Shown piece by piece: positions 56,069 through 64,000 of a stretch of DNA of 64,000 nt (positions are counted from its first letter, which is position 1; each line of letters opens with the position of its first letter). The stretch spans positions 1 through 64,000 of the forward strand of contig NZ_QJTI01000021.1 in NCBI RefSeq assembly GCF_003217325.1. Direction: 5' to 3'. The notes under the pieces were generated by a model that saw only the letters and a list, made by a program, of their open reading frames with translations, was not told where the DNA came from and did no database searches. The position numbers and the translations under genes are program-made. The DNA is from Rhodopseudomonas faecalis (GTDB taxonomy: Bacteria > Pseudomonadota > Alphaproteobacteria > Rhizobiales > Xanthobacteraceae).

Positions 56069-56677
56069 TTACTCGTCTTTCTTGGCGGCGGCGTTCGACA
56101 TCTGCTCGAGCCGCTCCTGCATTTCCTTCATCTGGCGCCGCAGTTCCTCGATGCCGCTGCTGTCATCGGCCGATTCGCTGGTGGCGTTGTCCTGCGTGAC
56201 TTCAGGGACCGCAGCGCCCGGCGTCTGCACGAACGGCTTGAACATCGAGAAGGTTTGCTGGAACAGCTCCATGTTGCGCCGCACTTGTTCTTCCAGCGGC
56301 GCAAACGGCCCGACGCTGAACGTCGAGGAGATCTGTTTGCGGAATTTCTCCTGCTCGCGCGTCAGCGTATCGATCGACTGCTCGAGATAGCGCGGCACCA
56401 CCATCTGCATGCTGTCGCCATAGAAGCGGATCAGCTGGCGCAGGAAAGTGGTCGGCAGCAGGTTCTGCCCGGCCTTGTTTTCCTGCTCGAAAATGATCTG
56501 CGCGAGCACTGATCGGGTGATGTCATCGCCCGATTTGGCGTCATAAACCTGAAAATCTTCGCCGTTTTTCACCATTGCGGCGAGATCTTCCAAAGTCACG
56601 TAAGTACTGGTTCCGGTGTTGTACAGCCGGCGATTCGCGTACTTCTTGATGGTCGTCGGCAGGTTGGATTTCGCCAT
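56069..56677 (-). CDS. phaR: PHA synthesis repressor PhaR
   Basis: 202 aa. The N-terminal PHB/PHA accumulation regulator domain begins KKYANRRLYNTGTSTYVTLEDL, followed by the middle domain (LPTTFLRQLIRFYGDSMQ) that binds polyester, and an acidic, coiled-coil-like tail (EELRRQMKEMQERLEQM). PhaR binds DNA upstream of phasin and pha genes and leaves it when PHB granules form. ATG 56677 is taken; GTG at 56683 adds two residues. Divergent from phaA, so a shared promoter region of about 300 bases may be its operator. Confidence 0.93.
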   Translation of the reverse strand: MAKSNLPTTIKKYANRRLYNTGTSTYVTLEDLAAMVKNGEDFQVYDAKSGDDITRSVLAQIIFEQENKAGQNLLPTTFLRQLIRFYGDSMQMVVPRYLEQSIDTLTREQEKFRKQISSTFSVGPFAPLEEQVRRNMELFQQTFSMFKPFVQTPGAAVPEVTQDNATSESADDSSGIEELRRQMKEMQERLEQMSNAAAKKDE

Positions 56678-58156
<1,479 letters not shown>

Positions 58157-58220
58157 TTTGGCTGACGTTGCTCACCTCATGATGCGGCGCTTATCGTTGC
58201 ACTGCACCTAATGATCTTGA

Positions 58221-58249
58221 ACGCCCGGCCGTCGTGCCGGGCGTTTTTG
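58221..58249 (+). terminator. Intrinsic terminator between phaA and phaB
   Basis: Stem ACGCCCGGC (58221-58229)/GCCGGGCGT (58236-58244) plus a T-run (TTTTT). phaB then probably has its own promoter within 58250-58400 or depends on read-through. Confidence 0.85.
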
Positions 58250-58422
58250 TCTTGAAGTTCGTCGAAACGCCGATTTAACTCGATATGAACTGTAAAGGGG
58301 ACGTCATCAGCAACAGCAATAACAAGTCTCGAATCTGATCGCGCTTCCAATGGCAAATGCAGCGCAGGATTCCGGGTCCGCAAGTCGCGGGCCAGGTTTT
58401 ACGCGCGGGGAGGAGTGGGAAT

Positions 58423-59148
58423 ATGTCACGCGTCGCTTTGGTTACGGGGGGCACTCGTGGGATCGGTGGTGCGATCAGTAAGGCTCTGAAGGAGGCAGGT
58501 TACCGAGTCGCAGCGAACTATGCCGGTAACGATGTCGCCGCCGAGAAGTTCAGGTCCGAGACTGGAATTCCGGTGTTCAAATGGGATGTGAGCTCGTACG
58601 ACGACTGTGTCGCCGGCGTGAAGAAGGTAGAAGCCGAGCTCGGTCCGATCGAAGTGCTGGTCAACAATGCCGGCATCACGCGCGACAGTGCCTTTCACAA
58701 AATGTCGATCGAACAATGGGGCGCGGTGGTCAGCACCAATCTCGGCTCGCTGTTCAATGTCACCCGGCAAGTGATCGAAGGGATGCGCAGCCGCAAATTC
58801 GGCCGCATCATCAACATCTCCTCGGTCAACGGCCAGAAGGGTCAGTTCGGGCAGGTCAACTACTCGGCGGCCAAGGCGGGCGATATTGCCTTCAGCAAAG
58901 CGCTGGCGCTGGAGAACGCGCGCGGCGGCATCACCGTCAATGTGATCTGCCCCGGTTACATCAACACCGAGATGGTACAGGCGGTGCCCAAAGAGGTGCT
59001 CGAAAAGAATATTCTGCCACTGATCCCGGTCAATCGGCTGGGCGAGCCGGAAGAAATTGCGCGCGGCGTGGTGTTTCTTGCCGCGGACGAAGCGGGCTTC
59101 ATCACCGGCTCGACGCTGTCGATCAATGGCGGGCAATTCATGAGCTGA
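58423..59148 (+). CDS. phaB: Acetoacetyl-CoA reductase
   Basis: NADPH-dependent short-chain dehydrogenase making (R)-3-hydroxybutyryl-CoA for PHB synthase. TGGTRGIGGAI is the cofactor loop, NNAGITRD the structural motif, and Ser of NISSVNGQ with Tyr-x3-Lys of YSAAKAG form the active site. 241 aa. GGGAGGAGTGGG directly precedes the ATG at 58423. The NVICPGYINTEMV segment matches PhaB rather than FabG. Confidence 0.93.
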   Translation: MSRVALVTGGTRGIGGAISKALKEAGYRVAANYAGNDVAAEKFRSETGIPVFKWDVSSYDDCVAGVKKVEAELGPIEVLVNNAGITRDSAFHKMSIEQWGAVVSTNLGSLFNVTRQVIEGMRSRKFGRIINISSVNGQKGQFGQVNYSAAKAGDIAFSKALALENARGGITVNVICPGYINTEMVQAVPKEVLEKNILPLIPVNRLGEPEEIARGVVFLAADEAGFITGSTLSINGGQFMS

Positions 59149-59185
59149 TTCGCGGCGCTGGCGCCGTCATGGCGAGCAACGCGCT

Positions 59186-60061
59186 ATGACGGTGCGCAGT
59201 GCCACGCTGATCGGACTGAGCGCCATCGCAATGTGGTCGCTGCTGGCGGTGATGACGGTCGCCACCGGCACGATCCCCGCGTTCCAGCTCTTGGCGATGA
59301 CCTTCGCGATTGGCGCGCTGGTGTGTTCGCTCGGCCTGTTGCTGCGGCCGGGCGCGGTGTCCGCGCTGAAGCAGCCACCGCTCGCCTGGGCGGTCGGCGT
59401 CGGCGGGCTGTTCGGCTATCACGCGCTGTATTTCCTGGCGCTGCGGCTCGCGCCGCCGGCCGAGGCCGGGCTGGTCAATTATCTTTGGCCGCTGCTGATC
59501 GTGCTGTTCTCATCCTTGCTGCCCGGCGAGACATTGCGCTGGCATCATTTGCTGGGCGCGCTGCTCGGGCTGCTCGGTACCGTGCTGCTGTTCGCCGGCA
59601 ATGCTGCGGCGCAATTCGAGCGCGGTCATCTGATCGGTCTTGGCGCGGCGTTCGTCGCGGCGTTCGTGTGGGCGAGCTATTCGGTGATGTCGCGCCAGCT
59701 GCGCGCGGTGCCGACCGATGCGGTCGCCGGTTTCTGCGCCGTCACCGCGCTGCTGGCGGCGCTGGTGCATGTCATGGTCGAAGAGACCGTGTGGCCGCAA
59801 AGCGCGCTGGCTTGGCTGTCGGCGCTGGCGCTCGGTATCGGTCCGGTCGGCGCGGCGTTCTATGCTTGGGACATCGGCATGAAGCGCGGCGATATCCGGG
59901 TGATCGGTGCAGCCTCTTACGCGACGCCGCTGCTATCGACCGGCTGTTTGATCCTGGCCGGCTACGCGCAGCCGAGCCTGGCGCTCGGCTTTGCCGCAGT
60001 GCTGATCGCCGGCGGCGGGCTGATCGCCGCCAAGGACATGATCTGGCGCAAGCGGTCCTGA
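59186..60061 (+). CDS. DMT-superfamily (EamA) exporter
   Basis: 291-aa inner-membrane protein with about ten helices in two EamA repeats (LIGLSAIAMWSLLAVMTV; GAAFVAAFVWASYSVMSR). The IGPVGAAFYAWDIGMKRGD segment and the short loops resemble the aromatic amino-acid exporter YddG/YedA group; substrate is not proven. ATG 59186, 37 bases after phaB, possibly in one transcript. Confidence 0.87.
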   Translation: MTVRSATLIGLSAIAMWSLLAVMTVATGTIPAFQLLAMTFAIGALVCSLGLLLRPGAVSALKQPPLAWAVGVGGLFGYHALYFLALRLAPPAEAGLVNYLWPLLIVLFSSLLPGETLRWHHLLGALLGLLGTVLLFAGNAAAQFERGHLIGLGAAFVAAFVWASYSVMSRQLRAVPTDAVAGFCAVTALLAALVHVMVEETVWPQSALAWLSALALGIGPVGAAFYAWDIGMKRGDIRVIGAASYATPLLSTGCLILAGYAQPSLALGFAAVLIAGGGLIAAKDMIWRKRS

Positions 60062-60075
60062 TCGGTCGCGGCTCG

Positions 60076-60519
60076 TCACGCGTAAGGCGGCGACCAGTCC
60101 TTGTCGGCCAGCTCAAAACTGGCGAAGTCAAAGCCCGGCGCCACCGTGCAGCCGACCAGCGTCCAGTCGCCTTCGCTTTCCGCCGCCTGCCAGGCATGGG
60201 GCGGCACGATGCCTTGCGGCAGCTCGCCCGCGGCGAGATCGGCGCCGAGCCGCAGCGTGCGCAGCCCGGTGCCATCGGCGATCCGCAGCGTCAGCGGCGC
60301 GCCGGCGTAATAGTGCCAGATCTCGACGGCATCGATCCGGTGCCAATGTGAGCGCTCGCCGCGCGCCAGCAGGAAATAGATCGCGGTGGAGTGGGCGCGG
60401 CCATCGTCCTGGCCGCGGGGATCGCGAAAGGTCTCGCGATAATGGCCGCCCTCGGGATGCGGCTGCAGCCCGAGCCGGGCGATGATGTCGTGGGCGCTGA
60501 GCTGGGGCGGATGGGGCAT
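60076..60519 (-). CDS. Cupin-family protein (DUF985)
   Basis: 147-aa single cupin barrel. It begins LSAHDIIARLGLQPHPEGG, with GGHYRETFRD, AIYFLLARGERSHWHRID and WHYYAGAPL, the DUF985 signature. The expected metal-binding His/Glu residues are partly present (HWHRID). Function unknown; related fungal/plant proteins act on sugar or sulfur metabolites. Its ATG overlaps the gloB stop by one base (TAATG on the minus strand), so the two are coupled. Confidence 0.85.
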   Translation of the reverse strand: MPHPPQLSAHDIIARLGLQPHPEGGHYRETFRDPRGQDDGRAHSTAIYFLLARGERSHWHRIDAVEIWHYYAGAPLTLRIADGTGLRTLRLGADLAAGELPQGIVPPHAWQAAESEGDWTLVGCTVAPGFDFASFELADKDWSPPYA

Positions 60520-61286
60520 TAAAACTTGTTCTTGCGTTCGCGTAGTTCTGTGAACACGGCGATCGGATCGGCACCCTTGAGCCGTACCCCGGCGGCGACC
60601 GCCGGATCGTCGGCGCGCAGAAATACGTTGGCGCTCTTCTCAACGCCGAGCCGCACCGGAATGGTCGGCTGGCCGGCGCTGCGCAATTCGGTCACCTCAG
60701 CGGCGCGGGCCAGCAGCGCGGGATTGGTAGGCTCGATCGTCAGCGCGAATTTGACGTTGGCCGCGGTGTATTCATGGCCGCAATACATCAGCATGTCGTC
60801 GGGCAGCGCGCGCAGCTTGAGCAGCGAATCCCACATCATCGGGTAGCTGCCCTCGAACAAGCGGCCGCAGCCGAGCGAAAACAGCGTGTCGCCGGTGAAC
60901 ACCACCTTGTCGTCGTCGAACACGTAAACCACATGATCAAGTGTATGTCCCGGTGTCTCCAATACGCGCGCCAGCAGGCTGCCAACCTTGACCACATCAC
61001 CCTGGGCGACCCGCAGGTCGACCAGGGGCAGCGCCGCCGTCCTATCGTGCGGCGCGACGACGCGGCAGCCATATGCCTCCTTGAGCGCCGCCACCCCGCC
61101 GACATGATCGCCGTGATGATGGGTCAGCAGAATATCGGTGAGGGTCCAGCCTTCGCGCTGCAGCGTGTCGCGGATCGGCGCGGCGTCCGGCGCATCGATC
61201 GCGGCGGTGGCGCCGGTGCTGGCGTCGTGCACCAGGTAACCGAAATTGTCGTTCAGGCAGGGAGACAGGCGGATCTCGGCGGCCAT
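60519..61286 (-). CDS. gloB: Hydroxyacylglutathione hydrolase (glyoxalase II)
   Basis: Metallo-beta-lactamase fold enzyme splitting S-lactoylglutathione in methylglyoxal detoxification. The binuclear metal site is in THHHGDHVGG, with further ligands in ETPGHTLDHV, FTGDTLF and YCGHEYT. 255 aa from ATG 61286, GGAG at 5 bases. The frame stays open upstream to 61739 but that part overlaps the divergent methyltransferase and is not coding. Confidence 0.94.
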   Translation of the reverse strand: MAAEIRLSPCLNDNFGYLVHDASTGATAAIDAPDAAPIRDTLQREGWTLTDILLTHHHGDHVGGVAALKEAYGCRVVAPHDRTAALPLVDLRVAQGDVVKVGSLLARVLETPGHTLDHVVYVFDDDKVVFTGDTLFSLGCGRLFEGSYPMMWDSLLKLRALPDDMLMYCGHEYTAANVKFALTIEPTNPALLARAAEVTELRSAGQPTIPVRLGVEKSANVFLRADDPAVAAGVRLKGADPIAVFTELRERKNKF

Positions 61287-61430
61287 GAAAGCTCCGTACA
61301 GGTGATCGCTCGGAGGGGGCGGGCGGCCCCTGGTCGGGTGAAATATGGCGTTAACGCTCCCGCGGCAATGAGCGATTTCCGGCGATCGGGCGAGGCTCGG
61401 CCGCCTTTGGCGACGTGGTAGAAGCGGATC

Positions 61431-62216
61431 ATGACGATCGATGTGATCGAGCTGCGCAATTTCTACTCCAATCGCCTCGGCGCAATGGCACGGCGGCTGA
61501 TCAACCGTGGCATCGTCGGGCATTGGCCGAACGCCCATGGGCTGCGGGTGGTCGGGCTCGGCTATTCGACGCCCTATCTTGGGCTGTTTCGCAAGGATTG
61601 CGAACGCTGCCTGGCATTCATGCCGGCGGCGCAGGGCGTGCTGAAATGGCCGACCGCGCGGCCGACGCTGTCGACGCTGGTCGAGGAATGCTCGCTGCCG
61701 CTGCCGGACGCCGCGGTCGATCGCATCCTGATCGTCCATGCTTTGGAAATGTCGGACGATCCCGATGGTTTAATGCGGGAATTGTGGCGGGTGCTGGCGC
61801 CGTCAGGCCGGCTGATGGCGATTGTGCCCAATCGCGGCGGGGTCTGGGCGCGCACCGACACCACGCCGTTCGGCCACGGCCGGCCCTATTCGCGCTCGCA
61901 GATCGCCGAACTGTTGCGGCGCTGCTGGTTCACGCCAGTCAATTGGAGCGATGCGCTGTTCCTGCCGCCGGTCGAGCACCAATGGATGCTGCAATCGGCC
62001 CCGGCCTGGGAGCGGGTCGGCGCGGCAATGTCGCTGCCGTTTGCCGGGGTCCATATCGTGGAAGCCACCAAGGAGGTGGTGCGGGCGACGCCGGTGCGCC
62101 GCGAGCGCACCCGGCTGATCCCGGCGTTGCAGCCGGTGCTGGTGCCGAGCCGGATGGAGCCGCAGGCCGACGGCAATCCCGTGCGTGCCTTGCCGCCGCC
62201 CACGCCGAGCCGCTGA
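61431..62216 (+). CDS. SAM-dependent methyltransferase
   Basis: 261 aa with a class I Rossmann methyltransferase core: VVGLGYSTPYL (motif I, SAM site near residue 40), LPLPDAAVDRILIVHALE (motif III/IV), ELWRVLAPSGRLMAIVPN (motif V). Substrate unknown. The N-terminal NFYSNRLGAMARRLI segment is conserved in the UbiE-like/COG2226 group next to gloB in this lineage. Divergent from gloB with 144 bases between starts. Confidence 0.85.
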   Translation: MTIDVIELRNFYSNRLGAMARRLINRGIVGHWPNAHGLRVVGLGYSTPYLGLFRKDCERCLAFMPAAQGVLKWPTARPTLSTLVEECSLPLPDAAVDRILIVHALEMSDDPDGLMRELWRVLAPSGRLMAIVPNRGGVWARTDTTPFGHGRPYSRSQIAELLRRCWFTPVNWSDALFLPPVEHQWMLQSAPAWERVGAAMSLPFAGVHIVEATKEVVRATPVRRERTRLIPALQPVLVPSRMEPQADGNPVRALPPPTPSR

Positions 62217-62239
62217 CGTCCAAAGACCCGCCCAACCTC

Positions 62240-62349
62240 GGATGCCCGCGCTCAAGCACGGGCATGATGGGTCATGGGTGGAACCCGTCAGCGTCAAGCT
62301 CAACAAGCTCAGAGACGACAATGGCCGGGACAAGCCCGGCCATCACGCG
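62240..62349. repeat. Composite palindromic repeat, copy 5
   Basis: ATGCCCG...CGGGCAT (62242-62265) and ATGGCCGGG-ACAAG-CCCGGCCAT (62321-62343). The middle stem is replaced by unrelated sequence. It lies between the convergent methyltransferase and DUF4167 genes. Confidence 0.75.
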
Positions 62350-62376
62350 ATCAATGGGGCGGTCCAGCGACCCGAA

Positions 62377-63048
62377 TTACTCGTTGCTCGGCGCCGAGAA
62401 GTCGTCGGCCACCGCTGCCGCCGGAGCGGCCACCGGCGCCACGCCGGCTGCTTCGCCGCGCGGACCCGGGGAACGGCGCCGACGGCGCGGCGGATAGCGG
62501 TCCGGGCGGTCGCCGCCCTCGAAGCTCGAGCCGTTGATCTGCGGCTGCGGGCCGGTGATGAACGACGGCAGCCGATCGACACTGTCGCTGCTCGGCTGCA
62601 TCGGCTGCGGCTGGTATTGCGGCTGCGGGCGGTGTTCGCGCGGCTGGGGCTGCGGTTGGACGGCAACGGGGGCGGCCGGCAGGCCCGGCTCGGCGCCAAA
62701 ATTGGAATAGCCGTCGCTGTCGAAATCCGGGCCGTCGTCCTGCGTGTCGTTGTCGATGCGCGGCTGCGGCTGATTCTGGCGGAACTGCTCCTGGGCGGCG
62801 GCGATCAACCGGAAGTAGTGCTCGGCGTGCTGATAATAGTTTTCGGCGGCAACCGGGTCACCGGAGCTGCGGGCATCGCGGGCCAGTTGCACGTATTTCT
62901 CGGCGACGTGGGAGGCAGTGCCGCGGATTTTGATGTCGGGACCGTTGGATTCGAAAACCCTGGTCAACGGATTCTGGCCGCGCCGGTTGTTGTTGCCATT
63001 ATTATTCCGGTTGCGCAGCCGCTTATTGTTGTTCTGACCGTTCCTCAT
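62377..63048 (-). CDS. DUF4167 protein
   Basis: 223 aa. The N-terminal Asn/Arg-rich MRNGQNNNKRLRNRNNN leads into the conserved core ESNGPDIKIRGTASHVAEKY with LARDARSSGDPVAAENYYQH, a helical domain. Then come a Gln/Pro-rich low-complexity stretch and an Arg-rich cluster (PPRRRRRSPGP). The basic ends suggest RNA binding, but function is unknown. In Rhizobiales it follows prfA-prmC, as here. ATG 63048 precedes the conserved start; the frame upstream is not conserved. Confidence 0.88.
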   Translation of the reverse strand: MRNGQNNNKRLRNRNNNGNNNRRGQNPLTRVFESNGPDIKIRGTASHVAEKYVQLARDARSSGDPVAAENYYQHAEHYFRLIAAAQEQFRQNQPQPRIDNDTQDDGPDFDSDGYSNFGAEPGLPAAPVAVQPQPQPREHRPQPQYQPQPMQPSSDSVDRLPSFITGPQPQINGSSFEGGDRPDRYPPRRRRRSPGPRGEAAGVAPVAAPAAAVADDFSAPSNE

Positions 63049-63498
63049 GTCGAGCCTTCTCACCACACCCAAGAGATTCGAGGTTGCCGCGGCCGTCGCC
63101 GGACGCGCCAAGCATCCCGATTGCACCGCCGTTCAGATCTTTGTGCCGACTGCCGCGTTCGCAAACGCGTTCCCTGTCGCCGGCGAGCGTCAACGCCCAC
63201 CGGCCGGTCCGACTCAGTCAGCCAGCCGGGACAAGCTCAGGTCGCCTCACGTGAGTTATCAAGAGCAAAACAGGCTTTCGTCCGCTTCGCGGGTGCAAGC
63301 TGCGCAGCGTCGCTGGCGCGCTCAACCAACCCATCTTTTGGAACCAAATTGATCAGGGCGTTCTCATTGCCGAGAACCTGCGCCCTCACCCGCAGCATGC
63401 GCGGGGCCCGCATCCCTGGACCTATGTCGTGGCCGGAACGTAGTCGCTCTCACGCGATATTCCAAGCAGTTTTTTGCAAGCTATTCCGATCCCTGCGG
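63049..63498. other. Gene-free stretch between prmC and DUF4167
   Basis: No convincing gene in either strand. It must hold the DUF4167 promoter (leftward) unless that gene is read through from prmC. A run of TTTTTT at 63470-63475 lies just after prmC's end on the minus strand, without a clear stem. Confidence 0.4.
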
Positions 63499-64000
63499 TC
63501 ATGGTTTGCGGCCGATCACCACTCGGGCAATACCGCCGAGGTCGTAGCGGGGTGGTTGATCAATCGTTAACCCGGCCAGTTCCAGCAATTCGGCCACCGC
63601 AGCGCTCTGGCCCTGGCCGACCTCCAGCAGCACCAGACCGCCGCTCCTTAACAACGCCGCAGCCTGCGGAGCGATCCGTCGATAGGCGTCGAGCCCGTCA
63701 TCGCCGCCGTCGAGCGCCCGGCGCGGATCGTGGTCGCGGACCTCGATCGCCAGGGTTCCGATCTCGGCGGCCGGGATGTAGGGCGGGTTGGAGGCGATCA
63801 GGTCAAAGCCCGGCGCCAGCGCGCTGGCATAGTCGCAGGCCACAAAATGCGCCCGCTCGGCGAGCCCCAGCTTTCGGGCGTTGCCGCGCGCGGTGTGCAG
63901 CGCGCCCAGGCTCAGATCGGTGGCGATGCCGAACGCGCCCGGCCATTCCGACAGCAGTGCCAGCAGGATCGCGCCGGTGCCGGTGCCCAGATCGGCGATT
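63499..64000 (-). CDS. prmC: Release factor glutamine N5-methyltransferase (partial)
   Basis: Methylates the GGQ glutamine of release factors RF1/RF2. The visible C-terminal 167 residues include the SAM motif DLGTGTGAILLALLSEWPG near the window edge and the catalytic NPPYIP. The 5' end lies beyond 64000. Followed downstream (leftward) by the DUF4167 gene, the usual rhizobial order. Confidence 0.94.
   Translation of the reverse strand, partial: IADLGTGTGAILLALLSEWPGAFGIATDLSLGALHTARGNARKLGLAERAHFVACDYASALAPGFDLIASNPPYIPAAEIGTLAIEVRDHDPRRALDGGDDGLDAYRRIAPQAAALLRSGGLVLLEVGQGQSAAVAELLELAGLTIDQPPRYDLGGIARVVIGRKP

Noticed and set aside
61287-61739. Upstream extension of gloB
   Set aside because: It overlaps the divergent methyltransferase and lacks glyoxalase homology; the fold starts at MAAEIRLSPC.

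Overview
The window is a GC-rich alphaproteobacterial chromosome segment, best matched to the Bradyrhizobium/Rhodopseudomonas lineage (Nitrobacteraceae). The reasons are the gene orders tsaB-rimI-fur/mur-HAD-miaB-phoH-ybeY-corC-lnt and rimP-nusA-ylxR-infB-rbfA-truB-rpsO-pnp, the phaR/phaA/phaB cluster, a cpdR/tRNA-Val neighbourhood, and an EAL protein followed by a BLUF photoreceptor that looks like the PapA-PapB pair described in Rhodopseudomonas palustris. Most of the window is conserved core genome. Accessory material is limited to a transposase tail at the left edge and one AAA-ATPase/subtilase module.

Layout. 1-2.7 kb: end of an integrase-type transposase, a composite palindromic repeat, and a class A penicillin-binding protein with a CtrA-like box upstream. 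2.7-8.2 kb: a family 4 glycosidase, then a lower-GC two-gene module resembling ietAS (AAA ATPase + S8 protease), known as a plasmid-stability toxin-antitoxin pair and as an anti-phage system. 8.2-13 kb: succinate-semialdehyde dehydrogenase, a serine hydrolase and an acyl-CoA ligase, the ligase preceded by two identical operator-like palindromes. 13.2-17.2 kb: hisN, a probable suhB/mmgR-type small RNA, N-formylglutamate amidohydrolase, cpdR, tRNA-Val(GAC) and a membrane protein. 17.3-24.4 kb: adenosine kinase, murJ, trpS, a universal stress protein, an ABC-F ATPase and a NifU-like Fe-S scaffold.

24.4-33.3 kb is a long co-directional run for tRNA modification, ribosome and RNA maturation and envelope lipoproteins, with a Fur/Mur-type regulator inside it and an XRE regulator at its end. 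33.4-44.7 kb carries trmB and the rimP-to-pnp translation/RNA-decay block. That block has a structured leader with an intrinsic terminator before rimP and a very long stem-loop just before pnp, resembling the RNase III-processed autoregulatory leader of enteric pnp. 44.9-50.5 kb: a Zur-like regulator, a DMT transporter, ispG, the blue-light/c-di-GMP pair and a truncated DUF1345 remnant. 50.5-56 kb: a polyprenyl diphosphate synthase, mtgA, rpmF, small hypotheticals and a second GGDEF/EAL protein with degenerate GGDEF. 56-64 kb: phaR divergent from phaA-phaB, a second DMT transporter, a cupin, gloB, a methyltransferase, DUF4167 and partial prmC.

At the genome-architecture scale, five copies of a composite palindromic repeat all lie between convergent genes, and a second repeat family (ends GCGTTTTC/GAAAACGC) lies between co-directional genes with apparent compensatory changes. 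The strongest leads are the ietAS-like island, the pnp leader hairpin, the BLUF/EAL pair, the convergent-gene repeats and the sRNA beside hisN. All family assignments rest on reading motifs in the translations; no database search was run.
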